The notes beneath the pieces were generated by a model, which ran no database searches, had not been told where the DNA came from, and was given only the letters and a program-made list of their open reading frames with translations. This document shows positions 9,200 through 17,575 of a stretch of DNA of 64,000 nt, in pieces. The stretch spans positions 372,001 to 436,000 of the forward strand of contig CAVQIT010000008.1 in NCBI GenBank assembly GCA_963712655.1, given 5' to 3'. Numbering within the stretch: the first letter of the stretch is position 1; every line of letters starts with the position of its first letter. The stretch is from Pollutimonas sp963712655. GTDB lineage: Bacteria; Pseudomonadota; Gammaproteobacteria; Burkholderiales; Burkholderiaceae_B. The position numbers and the translations under genes were made by a program.

Positions 9200-9997
9200 G
9201 TGTTTGCCGCCACTCATGCCGATGCCCAGTCAAATCGCTTTTCCCGAATCACGCTGGATGGAAAGCAAATATGGCGCAGCCGATATTTCGGCCCATCGCC
9301 CTCGCCCGAGAACTCAAGCTCCTTGGCTCCCATAGCGGGGATCAAGGACTATATCGACCCCCGGCCGGGCGAGGTGCGCGAGCCGCAAGCTTTCTTGGTG
9401 GAACAAGAGCCAGGCGCCATTGTGCAGCCGCACTTCCACTACGTGGACCAATTCCAGGTGGTAGCCGCCGGCGACGGCTTCCTGGGCCGTCATCCTGTAG
9501 CACCGCTAAGCGTACACTTCGCCGGAGCCTCCACTGGCTATGGCCCTATCCAGCCCGGGGACAAGGGCCTTTCATACTTCACCTTTCGAGCGTCAGCGGA
9601 CGACACCGGAGCCCAGTACATGCCTGCGTCGCGCAGCCGCATGCGTCCAGGCCCACGCCGCAATGAAATGGTGACATTACGCTTGAGTTCCCCGCATGAC
9701 CTTGCCTACCTTGCCGACAGCGCAGTCGAAAGCGCGTTGGACCATCCGGATGGGCTTGCCGTGTTCCTCTTGCACATAGCCCCGCGCGATACTTTGCTAG
9801 CTCCAGACGCTTCCCTGGGTCAAGGCGCATCCATGCTGGTTGCTTCGGGCGCCATCTTGTCCGGCGAGCGGCGCTATCCCGCATGGTCGTGCTTTTTCGC
9901 CTCGAACGACGAAGGCCGCGTCACGCTTCAGGCCGACGAGAATGGAGCCGAGGTGCTGGTATTGCGCTATCCACGCAAACAGGCGCCTGCCGGCTAA
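9200..9997 (+). CDS. Cupin-like protein of unknown function
   Basis: 265 residues without signal peptide. Residues about 75-95 hold a cupin-1-like motif, PHFHYVDQFQVVAAGDG, in which the usual Glu ligand is replaced by Gln. A second, weaker barrel region follows. It could bind a metal or a small ligand, but I do not recognise a specific family and assign no reaction. The GTG start at 9200 is chosen because GAAGGA lies about 10 bases before it and no better ATG exists. It has its own promoter-operator region upstream. Confidence 0.6.
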   Translation: MFAATHADAQSNRFSRITLDGKQIWRSRYFGPSPSPENSSSLAPIAGIKDYIDPRPGEVREPQAFLVEQEPGAIVQPHFHYVDQFQVVAAGDGFLGRHPVAPLSVHFAGASTGYGPIQPGDKGLSYFTFRASADDTGAQYMPASRSRMRPGPRRNEMVTLRLSSPHDLAYLADSAVESALDHPDGLAVFLLHIAPRDTLLAPDASLGQGASMLVASGAILSGERRYPAWSCFFASNDEGRVTLQADENGAEVLVLRYPRKQAPAG

Positions 9998-10029
9998 CGA
10001 TTGCGAAAATCCGCAAGGTAAAACGATTT

Positions 10030-10051
10030 CCCAGGTTGAAGCAAACCTGGG
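10030..10051. terminator. Hairpin after the cupin-like gene
   Basis: CCCAGGTT and AACCTGGG form a perfect 8-bp stem with a 6-base loop, 33 bases after the stop at 9997 and before operator site B. There is no U-run, so it may be a weak terminator or a stabilising 3' end. Confidence 0.4.
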
Positions 10052-10087
10052 ACATGCCCATGACCTTGCCGGATTGTATTTGTTGTA

Positions 10088-10099
10088 TTGTAGGGACAA
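10088..10099. promoter_or_regulatory. TTGT-N4-ACAA operator (site B)
   Basis: TTGT-AGGG-ACAA, with extra TTGTAT half-sites immediately upstream (10074-10091), 34 bases before the TctC start at 10133. Same register as sites A (9155) and C (12181). Likely target of the cluster's GntR regulator (inference). Confidence 0.55.
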
Positions 10100-10132
10100 T
10101 AAACCATTTTAAATAAAAACAGGAGACATAAC

Positions 10133-11113
10133 ATGTTCAAACTACATGCGGCGTTGGCCGCCACCCTTGCGTTCGCCGCGGCAGCCATGCCGCCGGCAAC
10201 ACATGCCACAGAAAGCTACCCCTCAAAGCCGATCCGCATGATCGTCGGTTTTCCACCTGGAACGGCGACAGATCTGGTGGCGCGCCTGATCGCGGAACGC
10301 CTGTCCCAGGCCAATAAATGGGTAGTGATTGTGGAGAACAAAGTCGGGCAATCGGGAAGCATGGCCGCGTATGAAGTTTCGCAGGCAAAGCCGGATGGCT
10401 ACACACTTCTGCTGTCCGCGAATGGCCCGCTATCGACCAACCCAAACCTTTACACAAATGTGCGTTACGTGACCACGCGCGACTTCACCCCGATCACCAA
10501 GGTTGCCGTGCTTCCCTATGTTTTGGTGGTGAACGCGGCAAGTCCGTACCGTACAGTGGGCGACGTCGTGAAGGCGGCGCAAGCCGAGCCCGGCCGCTTG
10601 AACTATGCAAGCCCAGGCAACGGAAGCACGAGCCACTTGATCTCGGCCACCTTCGCCACGCAGACACACACGAAATACGTGCACATACCCTACAAAGGCA
10701 GCGCTGAATCATTGACCGGCATGCTCTCGAGCAACATCGACCTGATGTTCGACACCTCGTTGGTCACGGTCCCTCAAGTGCGTGCCGGCAAATTGCGCCC
10801 TTTAGCCGTCACCACCAGTCAACGGATCAGCTCCTTGCCGGACGTTCCGACGCTACAGGAGGCCGGGCTGTCCAATTTCGATATGGCCGCATGGCTGGGT
10901 GTCGTGGGTCCCCCCGGCATACCCCGTGAAATTACCGGCAAGCTGAATACCGAAATCGGACGCGCGCTTAACGAGCCTGCTCTGAAAGACAAGCTGACCA
11001 AACTCGGCGCCGACGTTTCCACCAACACGCCCGAGCAGTTTGGCGAATTCCTCAAGGTCGAGCTGAAGAAATGGGGGGAAGCCGTAAGCCAGTCAGGGGC
11101 CAAGGTCCAGTAA
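10133..11113 (+). CDS. TctC/Bug-family receptor
   Basis: 326 residues with signal peptide (cleavage near ATHATES) and the family motifs PIRMIVGFPPGTATD, VENKVGQSG and DGYTLLLSANG. AGGAGA lies 9 bases before the ATG. Second of three TctC genes in this cluster, directly behind operator site B, so it may begin its own transcription unit. TctA/TctB partners are absent. Ligand unknown; by context an organic acid handled by the downstream CoA enzymes. Confidence 0.93.
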   Translation: MFKLHAALAATLAFAAAAMPPATHATESYPSKPIRMIVGFPPGTATDLVARLIAERLSQANKWVVIVENKVGQSGSMAAYEVSQAKPDGYTLLLSANGPLSTNPNLYTNVRYVTTRDFTPITKVAVLPYVLVVNAASPYRTVGDVVKAAQAEPGRLNYASPGNGSTSHLISATFATQTHTKYVHIPYKGSAESLTGMLSSNIDLMFDTSLVTVPQVRAGKLRPLAVTTSQRISSLPDVPTLQEAGLSNFDMAAWLGVVGPPGIPREITGKLNTEIGRALNEPALKDKLTKLGADVSTNTPEQFGEFLKVELKKWGEAVSQSGAKVQ

Positions 11114-11179
11114 GACATAACCCTTGCGCTTTTCGCTGGTCGTGCCATTGGGCTCTAACAGCCACCGCCACAGATACTC

Positions 11180-12139
11180 ATGAATTTATTGTCCCTGCAA
11201 CTCAGTGCCATCCGCCACCAGGCAAAAGGCATCCATTCGTTCGAATTCAGACGGCCGGACGGCGGCCGACTGCCAGCGTTCAGCGCGGGAGCGCATATCG
11301 ATCTGCATCTGCAAAACGGCATGGTTCGAAGCTATTCTCTATGCAACGCGCAGATCGACAGCCATCGTTATGTCATCGCCATCAATCGCGACCGAGACAG
11401 CCGAGGCGGATCAACATTCGCCCAAGATCAATTGAAGGTCGGGGAAATCGTCACGATAGGCGGCCCGCGCAATAATTTTGCGTTGACCGAAGACGCCAGC
11501 CACACGGTAATGATAGGCGGCGGTATCGGAATCACACCGTTATGGTGCATGACGCAGAGGCTCGACAGCCTCGAACGCAGTTGGGAATTGCACTATTGCG
11601 CACGCAGCCAGGACAGCGCGGCGTTTCTCGCCGAGCTTCAAGCCTTGCGGGCGGATTCCAGACATGGGCAGCTGCATTTGTATTTTGGCGACCAGACGCA
11701 AAAAGGGCGGCTCGATATACCAGCCTTGGTGGCGGCTACACCGCCGGGCACTCATTTCTATTGCTGTGGACCGGCACCGATGCTGGCGGACTTTGAACGC
11801 GCCGCCGGCCAACTGCCGCCCCCACTGACACACGTCGAGCACTTTGCCGCAAAAGAACAGTCTTGCACCACGGGGGGCTTTCGCGTAAAGCTGGCCCGGT
11901 CCGGGCGGATTCTGGATATCGGGCCGGGTGAAACTGTTCTCGATGCCTTGCTGAACGCGGGCGTGGAGGTGCCTTATTCCTGCAAAGAAGGTATTTGCGC
12001 AAGTTGCGAGACACAGGTATTGGCCGGTATTCCCGACCATCGCGATGGGGTCCTGACAAACGAGGAAAAAGAAGCCAATACGGTCATGATGGTCTGCTGT
12101 TCGGGCTCCAGGTCTCCCCTCTTGGTGTTGGACCGCTAG
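11180..12139 (+). CDS. Phthalate-dioxygenase-reductase-type flavin/2Fe-2S oxidoreductase
   Basis: 319 residues with the order of the PDR/VanB family: a flavin domain with RSYSLCN (about residues 49-55), an NAD(P)H domain with GGGIGITP (about 112-119), and a C-terminal plant-type [2Fe-2S] ferredoxin domain with SCKEGICASC plus a distal Cys in VMMVCC. Such reductases pass electrons to a Rieske oxygenase. No Rieske oxygenase is present in this cluster; the only one in the window is at 57959, which has its own reductase. Ends 69 bases before the MaoC gene. Confidence 0.92.
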   Translation: MNLLSLQLSAIRHQAKGIHSFEFRRPDGGRLPAFSAGAHIDLHLQNGMVRSYSLCNAQIDSHRYVIAINRDRDSRGGSTFAQDQLKVGEIVTIGGPRNNFALTEDASHTVMIGGGIGITPLWCMTQRLDSLERSWELHYCARSQDSAAFLAELQALRADSRHGQLHLYFGDQTQKGRLDIPALVAATPPGTHFYCCGPAPMLADFERAAGQLPPPLTHVEHFAAKEQSCTTGGFRVKLARSGRILDIGPGETVLDALLNAGVEVPYSCKEGICASCETQVLAGIPDHRDGVLTNEEKEANTVMMVCCSGSRSPLLVLDR

Positions 12140-12180
12140 CCGGCTGCGGGGCTTGCCGATACGCACCTTTTTTTATTTAT

Positions 12181-12192
12181 TTATACGGACAA
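12181..12192. promoter_or_regulatory. TTGT-N4-ACAA-like operator (site C)
   Basis: TTAT-ACGG-ACAA, one base different from the inverted repeats at sites A and B and in the same register, 16 bases before the MaoC start. Third candidate site for the HutC-type GntR regulator. Confidence 0.45.
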
Positions 12193-12208
12193 TACGGAAA
12201 ATCAAACC

Positions 12209-12712
12209 ATGCAGACACCGAAAAAAACTGGCGAAGGCCGTTACCGAGCACGCTATGGCCGTTATTTTGAAGAATTCCATATCGGCGATATTTATGAGCA
12301 CAGGCCGGGACGAACCATTACAGACAACGACAACATCCAATTCTCATTGCTGACCATGAATTCCCACCCCATGCATTGCGACAAGGCATATGCGGAAAAG
12401 AGCGAGTTCGGAAAACTCTTGGTCAGTAGCGGATTGACTCTCGCCATTGTGCTGGGAATGACGGTAAACGATGTGAGCGCGCAGGCGATTGCGAATCTGG
12501 GCTGGAAAGAGATTGTCCTGACGAATCCCGTGTTCGCCGGGGACACCTTGTATGCGGAATCCGAGGTTCTCGAAAAACGGGAATCCAGAACGCGCCCGAC
12601 CCAGGGCATCGTCAGCGTACGTACCAAAGGATTCAACCAAGATGGGATTCAGATCATGGTCTTCGACAGAACATTTCTTGTCGCCAAGCAGGGCCATGGC
12701 ATTGACGATTGA
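12209..12712 (+). CDS. MaoC-family dehydratase
   Basis: 167 residues forming a single hot-dog domain. The MaoC signature is visible as MNSHPMHCDKAYAEKSEFG followed by VSSGLT, containing the expected catalytic Asp/His pair region. Single-domain MaoC proteins hydrate 2-enoyl-CoA or mesaconyl/itaconyl-CoA-type thioesters. With the acyl-CoA dehydrogenase and CoA transferase that follow it fits a CoA-ester pathway (inference). Substrate unknown. Confidence 0.88.
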   Translation: MQTPKKTGEGRYRARYGRYFEEFHIGDIYEHRPGRTITDNDNIQFSLLTMNSHPMHCDKAYAEKSEFGKLLVSSGLTLAIVLGMTVNDVSAQAIANLGWKEIVLTNPVFAGDTLYAESEVLEKRESRTRPTQGIVSVRTKGFNQDGIQIMVFDRTFLVAKQGHGIDD

Positions 12713-12756
12713 ACGATAGCCAGTCGACAAGAGCATCGCATGAGGAGACAAAGAAC

Positions 12757-13722
12757 ATGAAAAAATTGCTGATTACCCTATTGGCCGGTGTGGCATGGAC
12801 CATGTCAAACACCGCCAGCGCCGCCTATCCGGAAAAGCCCATCCGCATCATTGTGGGCTTTCCGGCAGGACAGGCCACCGACATCATCGCGCGGCTGGTG
12901 GCCAAGAAGCTCGAGGCATCCCTCAAGCAACCCGTGGTGGTCGAGAACAAGCCCGGAGCCAGCGGCATCATCGGCACATCCGACGTGATCCGGGCGATTC
13001 CCGATGGCTATACCTTGCTCGTCAGCTCCAGCGGCCCGCTGGCCATCAACCCGAGCCTCTATTCCAAGCTCGCCTATGACGTAATGCGGGATTTGAAGCC
13101 CGTTTCGCAAGTGTCCGAAGTGCCGTTATTCCTTGCGGTCAATCCCAAAATGCCCTTCAAGACGGCCAAGGAATTCGTCGACTATGTGCATGCAAACCCC
13201 GGCAAGATTGACTACGGTTCAGCCGGAAACGGCGTCACCAGCCACCTGGCCATGGAGCTGCTCAAGCACGAGCTTGACTTGAAAATCAATCATATCCCTT
13301 ATAAGGGCAGTCCCGCGGCGGTAACCGACATGATAGGCGGACATGTCTCCGCGATGGTGGACACCGGTCCGGCACTGCTGCCCTCCGCGCAAAAGGGGCT
13401 GCTGAGGGTTTTGGCCGTGCTTAGCAAAACACGCAACGCGGCGGCCCCGGATGTCCCCACCGGCAAGCAAGCGGGATTGGGAGACCTGGATACCCCGGCC
13501 TGGGTCGGGCTGGTTGCCCCGAAGGGGACTCCAGATGAAATCGTTCAAAAGCTGTATGGCGCACTCAAATCCAATTGGCATGACAAGGATGTCGCCAAGG
13601 TATTGAACAGCATGGGCTCCAACGTTGTTCTATCCAGCCCTGCCGAATTCGGGCAATACATTCAAGCCGAAATAAAAAAATGGCACACCGCCGTTGAACT
13701 CTCTGGTGCGAGATTGGATTAA
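12757..13722 (+). CDS. TctC/Bug-family receptor
   Basis: 321 residues. The ATG at 12757 is chosen because GAGGAGA precedes it and a signal peptide starts there (MKKLLITLLAGVAW, cleavage near ASAAYP); an upstream in-frame start at 12709 would overlap the MaoC gene and spoil the signal. Core motifs PIRIIVGFPAGQATD, VENKPGASG and DGYTLLVSSSG. It resembles the protein at 10133 in the SSSGPLAINP/SANGPLSTNP region, suggesting the two are paralogues with related ligands. Confidence 0.93.
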   Translation: MKKLLITLLAGVAWTMSNTASAAYPEKPIRIIVGFPAGQATDIIARLVAKKLEASLKQPVVVENKPGASGIIGTSDVIRAIPDGYTLLVSSSGPLAINPSLYSKLAYDVMRDLKPVSQVSEVPLFLAVNPKMPFKTAKEFVDYVHANPGKIDYGSAGNGVTSHLAMELLKHELDLKINHIPYKGSPAAVTDMIGGHVSAMVDTGPALLPSAQKGLLRVLAVLSKTRNAAAPDVPTGKQAGLGDLDTPAWVGLVAPKGTPDEIVQKLYGALKSNWHDKDVAKVLNSMGSNVVLSSPAEFGQYIQAEIKKWHTAVELSGARLD

Positions 13723-13724
13723 TC

Positions 13725-15113
13725 ATGGACACACACATCGCTGCTCCCTATATTTCCCAAGCCATTAGCGATAAGGCCCTGGCTTTCTCTTTCGATGGCA
13801 TTCCCGAGCAGGTGCGGACGCGGGCAAAACATTTGATGCTCGATGCCCTGGGTATCGCTTTTGCATCGACACAGTATGACTTCGCAACGAAAACACTGGC
13901 CGCTTTCCAGGAATTATCCGGTTCGGCACGGCAAGTCCCCATCATTGGCATGGGCGTATCGTTGTCCGCGCGGGATGCCGCAGTGGTCAATGGCGTGCTG
14001 ATCCATGGCCTCGACTACGACGACACCCACCCCGAAGGGGTGATTCATGCCACTGCCTCGGTCTTGCCCGCCGTGCTTTCGCAAGGGGTCGGGCTCCCCA
14101 GTTCAGGCAAGGACTTGCTGACCGCTTATATATTAGGCTTGGAAGTCGCGACCCGGCTGGGGGCTGTGGCCAATGGCGGCTTTCATCAGGTGGGCTTCCA
14201 CCCGACAGGCCTGGTGGGCGCGTTCGCCTGCACGGTGGCGGTCGGATGGCTGCAAAAACTGACCGCCAGCGAGATGGCGCATGCCCAAGGCATTGTTCTA
14301 TCCATGGCCTCCGGCAGCCTGGAATTTCTGCAAGACGGCGCATGGACGAAACGAGCCCATCCGGGATGGGCGGCCCAAGCGGCCATTACCGCCGCCACCA
14401 TGGCCCGCCATGGCTTCATCGGCCCCAAAGCGACTTATGAAGGGCGCTTTGGCCTATATAACAGCCACTTGGGCAGCAGCTTCCAACTGCGGGACATCGG
14501 CCAGGCCATTGCAAGCATGGGAAGCCTGTGGGAAACCATGAACATTGCCGTAAAGCCCATTCCAGCATGCCACTTTACCCATGCTTGCGCCGATGCCGCC
14601 TCCATGCTGCACCATGCGGTCAATATTGCCGACATAAAACACATCACCGCCAAAGTACCGGCAGGCGTCATGAAGACAGTCTGCGAACCCGAGTCCGCCA
14701 AAAAACGCCCGGCCAATAGCTACGATGCGCAATTCAGCATTCCTTACTCCATCGCGACGGGCCTGCGCTATGGGCGATTTGACCTGTCGGCATTAAACCA
14801 GGACGCCTATACCGATCCCGTCAGCCTTGCGCTGGCTGACAAGGTCGACTGCGTCGCCGACGCCGAAGCTGACTTTCCGCGCTATTACTCGGGCGAGGTC
14901 GTAGTGGAAATGAACGACGGATCGATTCATAGCCATCGCGAAGCCGTCAACCGCGGGGCGCATTCCCGCCCCATCACAAACGACGACGTCGTGGCCAAAT
15001 ACATAGAGAACATAGGAACAGTCATCTCGCAAGAACGCAGCGGCCAAATCAGAACATCGATCCAGAACATCGAGCAAGGTTCGGTCGCCACACTAATGAA
15101 ACTACTTAACTAA
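13725..15113 (+). CDS. MmgE/PrpD family protein
   Basis: 462 residues, the usual length. Family features include the N-terminal helical region with HLMLDALGIAFAST, GLDYDDTHPEGVIHATASVLPAVL and AVKPIPACHFTHACADAA. Members include 2-methylcitrate dehydratase and cis-aconitate decarboxylase relatives acting on tricarboxylic acids. Starts 2 bases after the TctC stop, so the two are probably co-translated. Substrate here is unknown. Confidence 0.9.
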   Translation: MDTHIAAPYISQAISDKALAFSFDGIPEQVRTRAKHLMLDALGIAFASTQYDFATKTLAAFQELSGSARQVPIIGMGVSLSARDAAVVNGVLIHGLDYDDTHPEGVIHATASVLPAVLSQGVGLPSSGKDLLTAYILGLEVATRLGAVANGGFHQVGFHPTGLVGAFACTVAVGWLQKLTASEMAHAQGIVLSMASGSLEFLQDGAWTKRAHPGWAAQAAITAATMARHGFIGPKATYEGRFGLYNSHLGSSFQLRDIGQAIASMGSLWETMNIAVKPIPACHFTHACADAASMLHHAVNIADIKHITAKVPAGVMKTVCEPESAKKRPANSYDAQFSIPYSIATGLRYGRFDLSALNQDAYTDPVSLALADKVDCVADAEADFPRYYSGEVVVEMNDGSIHSHREAVNRGAHSRPITNDDVVAKYIENIGTVISQERSGQIRTSIQNIEQGSVATLMKLLN

Positions 15114-15134
15114 GACTATTGGATTGTTATAGCC

Positions 15135-16298
15135 ATGGATACAAATACCCGCCACGATGAAGAACAGGAACGCCTGGTCCTGGATATGGTCGACCGCTTT
15201 CTTGCCACAGAGGTCCAGCCCTATGTGCACGAGCTCGAATACCACGACACCTACCCTCAGGAAATTGTCGAGAAAATGAAAGAGATGGGATTGTTCGGCT
15301 GCCTGATTGCCCAGGAATACGGCGGACTCGGACTGGCCACCATTACCTACGCAAAAATCATTGAACGCATGTCGGCCGTGTGGATGTCTGTGGCAGGCAT
15401 CATCAATTCGCACCTTATCATGGCGATGACAGTGCAACGTTCGGGCACCGAGGCCCAGAAGCGGCTTTATCTTCCGCGGTTTGCCACCGGCGAACTGCGC
15501 GGCGGCGTAGGCCTGACCGAACCGGATTGCGGCACCGACTTGCAGGCCATCCGTACCGCGGCCGTCAAAAGGGATGACAAGTACATAGTCAACGGCTCCA
15601 AAATGTGGATTACCAATAGCATGTACGGTAACTGCCTGGCATTGCTGGTCAAGACCGATACCGGCGCGGAACCGCGCCACAAAGGTATGAGCCTATTCAT
15701 CGCCGAAAAGGGCGAGGGGTACATAATCAGCAAAAAACTGGACAAGATGGGCTATAAGGGCATAGACACTTGCGCCCTTAATTTCGATGACTACGAGGTG
15801 CCGGCTTCATGCCTTATTGGCGGGGTCGAAGGCCGCGGCTTGCAGCAAGTGTTGAGCGGACTGGAGCTTGGCCGCATTAATGTGGCGGCACGCGGATTGG
15901 GAATTGCGCAGGCAGCGCTCGATGAGGCCGTTGTCTATTCCCAGACTCGAAAAACTTTCGGAAAGCCGATTTGCGAGCACCAGGCCATTCAGCTCAAACT
16001 GGGCGAAATGGCAACCCGCACGCAAGCGGCCCGCCTGCTGGTCTATGCGGCCGCCACCGCTTATGACCGAGGCGAACGCTGCGACATGGAGGCCGGCATG
16101 GCGAAATTCGCCGCCACCGAAGCCGGCTTCGAAAATGCCCATGAAGCCATGCGCATATTTGGCGGCTATGGATATTCAAAGGAATACAACATCGAACGCC
16201 TGTACCGCGACGCGCCTTTATTGCTCATCGGCGAAGGCACGAATGAAATGCAGCGCATCATTATCGCCAAACAATTAATCGAGAGAAACCGGATATGA
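15135..16298 (+). CDS. Acyl-CoA dehydrogenase
   Basis: 387 residues, full length. N-terminal helical domain, middle domain with VGLTEPDCGTDLQAIRT and MWITNS, and a C-terminal helical domain with the signatures QTRKTFGKPICEHQAIQ and IFGGYGYSKEYNIERLYRDA. The GEGTNEMQRI segment carries the expected catalytic-base Glu. It introduces a double bond into an acyl-CoA with FAD, passing electrons to ETF. Overlaps the CoA transferase by 4 bases (ATGA). Confidence 0.94.
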   Translation: MDTNTRHDEEQERLVLDMVDRFLATEVQPYVHELEYHDTYPQEIVEKMKEMGLFGCLIAQEYGGLGLATITYAKIIERMSAVWMSVAGIINSHLIMAMTVQRSGTEAQKRLYLPRFATGELRGGVGLTEPDCGTDLQAIRTAAVKRDDKYIVNGSKMWITNSMYGNCLALLVKTDTGAEPRHKGMSLFIAEKGEGYIISKKLDKMGYKGIDTCALNFDDYEVPASCLIGGVEGRGLQQVLSGLELGRINVAARGLGIAQAALDEAVVYSQTRKTFGKPICEHQAIQLKLGEMATRTQAARLLVYAAATAYDRGERCDMEAGMAKFAATEAGFENAHEAMRIFGGYGYSKEYNIERLYRDAPLLLIGEGTNEMQRIIIAKQLIERNRI

Positions 16299-17494
16299 GC
16301 CCGCAACAAGAGCCTCCGCTGCCGCTGGCAGGCGTCAGAATCATCGCCGTAGAACAATACGGTGCGGGTCCCTTCGGCACGCAGCATTTGGCCGACCTGG
16401 GCGCCGAAGTCATCAAGATCGAAAACAAAAATGATGGCGGCGACGTTGGCCGTCATGTCGGCCCCCATTATTTCGGCGACAACGACAGCCACTTTTATCA
16501 ATCGTTCAATCGCAACAAGAAAAGCGTCACGCTCAATTTAAAGACCCCGGAAGGCCAGGCGATACTGCACCGCCTGGCCAAGGATGCCGCCGCGGTATTC
16601 AACAATCTCCGGGGAGACTTGCCCGCCAAGCTCGGCCTGGATTACGCCAGCCTCTCGAAAGCGAATGTACAGATTGTATGCGGCCATCTTTCGGCCTACG
16701 GCCGCGAAGGTTCGCGGGCCTCATGGCCCGGCTACGATTACCTGATGCAAGCCGAGGCAGGCTATCTGTCGCTGACCGGAGAACCCGACGGCCCTCCGGT
16801 TCGCATGGGACTATCCATCATCGACCTGATGACGGGGACGACTTCCGCCATGGGATTGCTGGCCGGCATTATTGGCGCCCGCGCAACAGGCATGGGCCGA
16901 GACATCGATGTATCCTTGTTCGATGTCGCCCTGCATAACCTGGCTTATGTGGCCACATGGTATTTAAACGCCGGCGTTGCATTAAAGCGCGAACCCAGTT
17001 CCAGCCATCCCTCATTGACGCCCAGCCAGCTCTACCGCACCCGCGACGGCTGGATTTTCCTGATGTGCAACAAGGAAAAATTCTGGGGCATCCTGTGCCG
17101 TAAAATCGGACGGCCGGAATGGGCCGCGAAAGAAGAATATAAAGACTTCGCAAATCGGCTGGCTAACCGCGGCGCGCTGAATCAAGACTTGGAAGGCGTC
17201 CTGACGACCCGCGGGACACAAGAATGGATGAGGGAATTCGAAGGCGCTGTGCCGGCAGCCCCGGTCTTCGACGTGAAAGATGCACTGGAAAACGACTTCG
17301 TAAAAGAACAGCAGCGGATTCTTGCGCTGGATCATCCGACCGCATCGGTACGCACCGTGGCTTCGCCGGTACGCGCGGGTAAACATCCCAACAGGCCGGC
17401 TCCCGCAATGGGCGAACATAATGTCGAAATATTAAAAGGAGCGGGCTTCAGCGACAGCGAGATTCAACATTTTTCGGAAAACTCGATTATTTGA
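16295..17494 (+). CDS. CaiB/BaiF (family III) CoA transferase
   Basis: 399 residues of the formyl-CoA transferase family: GVRIIAVEQYGAGPFGTQHLADLGAEVIKIE at the start, NRNKKSVTLNLKTPEGQ, and the MGLSIIDLMTG segment with the likely catalytic Asp. It should move CoA between an acyl-CoA donor and the pathway's acid, activating the substrate for the dehydrogenase and MaoC hydratase (inference). ATGA overlap with the preceding gene. Last enzyme gene before the regulator. Confidence 0.93.
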   Translation: MSPQQEPPLPLAGVRIIAVEQYGAGPFGTQHLADLGAEVIKIENKNDGGDVGRHVGPHYFGDNDSHFYQSFNRNKKSVTLNLKTPEGQAILHRLAKDAAAVFNNLRGDLPAKLGLDYASLSKANVQIVCGHLSAYGREGSRASWPGYDYLMQAEAGYLSLTGEPDGPPVRMGLSIIDLMTGTTSAMGLLAGIIGARATGMGRDIDVSLFDVALHNLAYVATWYLNAGVALKREPSSSHPSLTPSQLYRTRDGWIFLMCNKEKFWGILCRKIGRPEWAAKEEYKDFANRLANRGALNQDLEGVLTTRGTQEWMREFEGAVPAAPVFDVKDALENDFVKEQQRILALDHPTASVRTVASPVRAGKHPNRPAPAMGEHNVEILKGAGFSDSEIQHFSENSII

Positions 17495-17509
17495 AGAAAG
17501 CATGCCCAT

Positions 17510-17567
17510 TATGGTATTTATAGGCGACTATGCCACCATATAGGCTGCGCATCTCTTTTCTTATAAT
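17510..17567 (+). promoter_or_regulatory. gntR promoter region with TATGGT/ACCATA inverted repeat
   Basis: TATGGT (17510-17515) and ACCATA (17535-17540) are exact reverse complements. A consensus -10 TATAAT lies at 17562-17567, only 8 bases before the ATG at 17576, so the message may be leaderless or nearly so. No convincing -35 is seen. Possible autoregulation (inference). Confidence 0.4.
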
Positions 17568-17575
17568 TGCAACGA

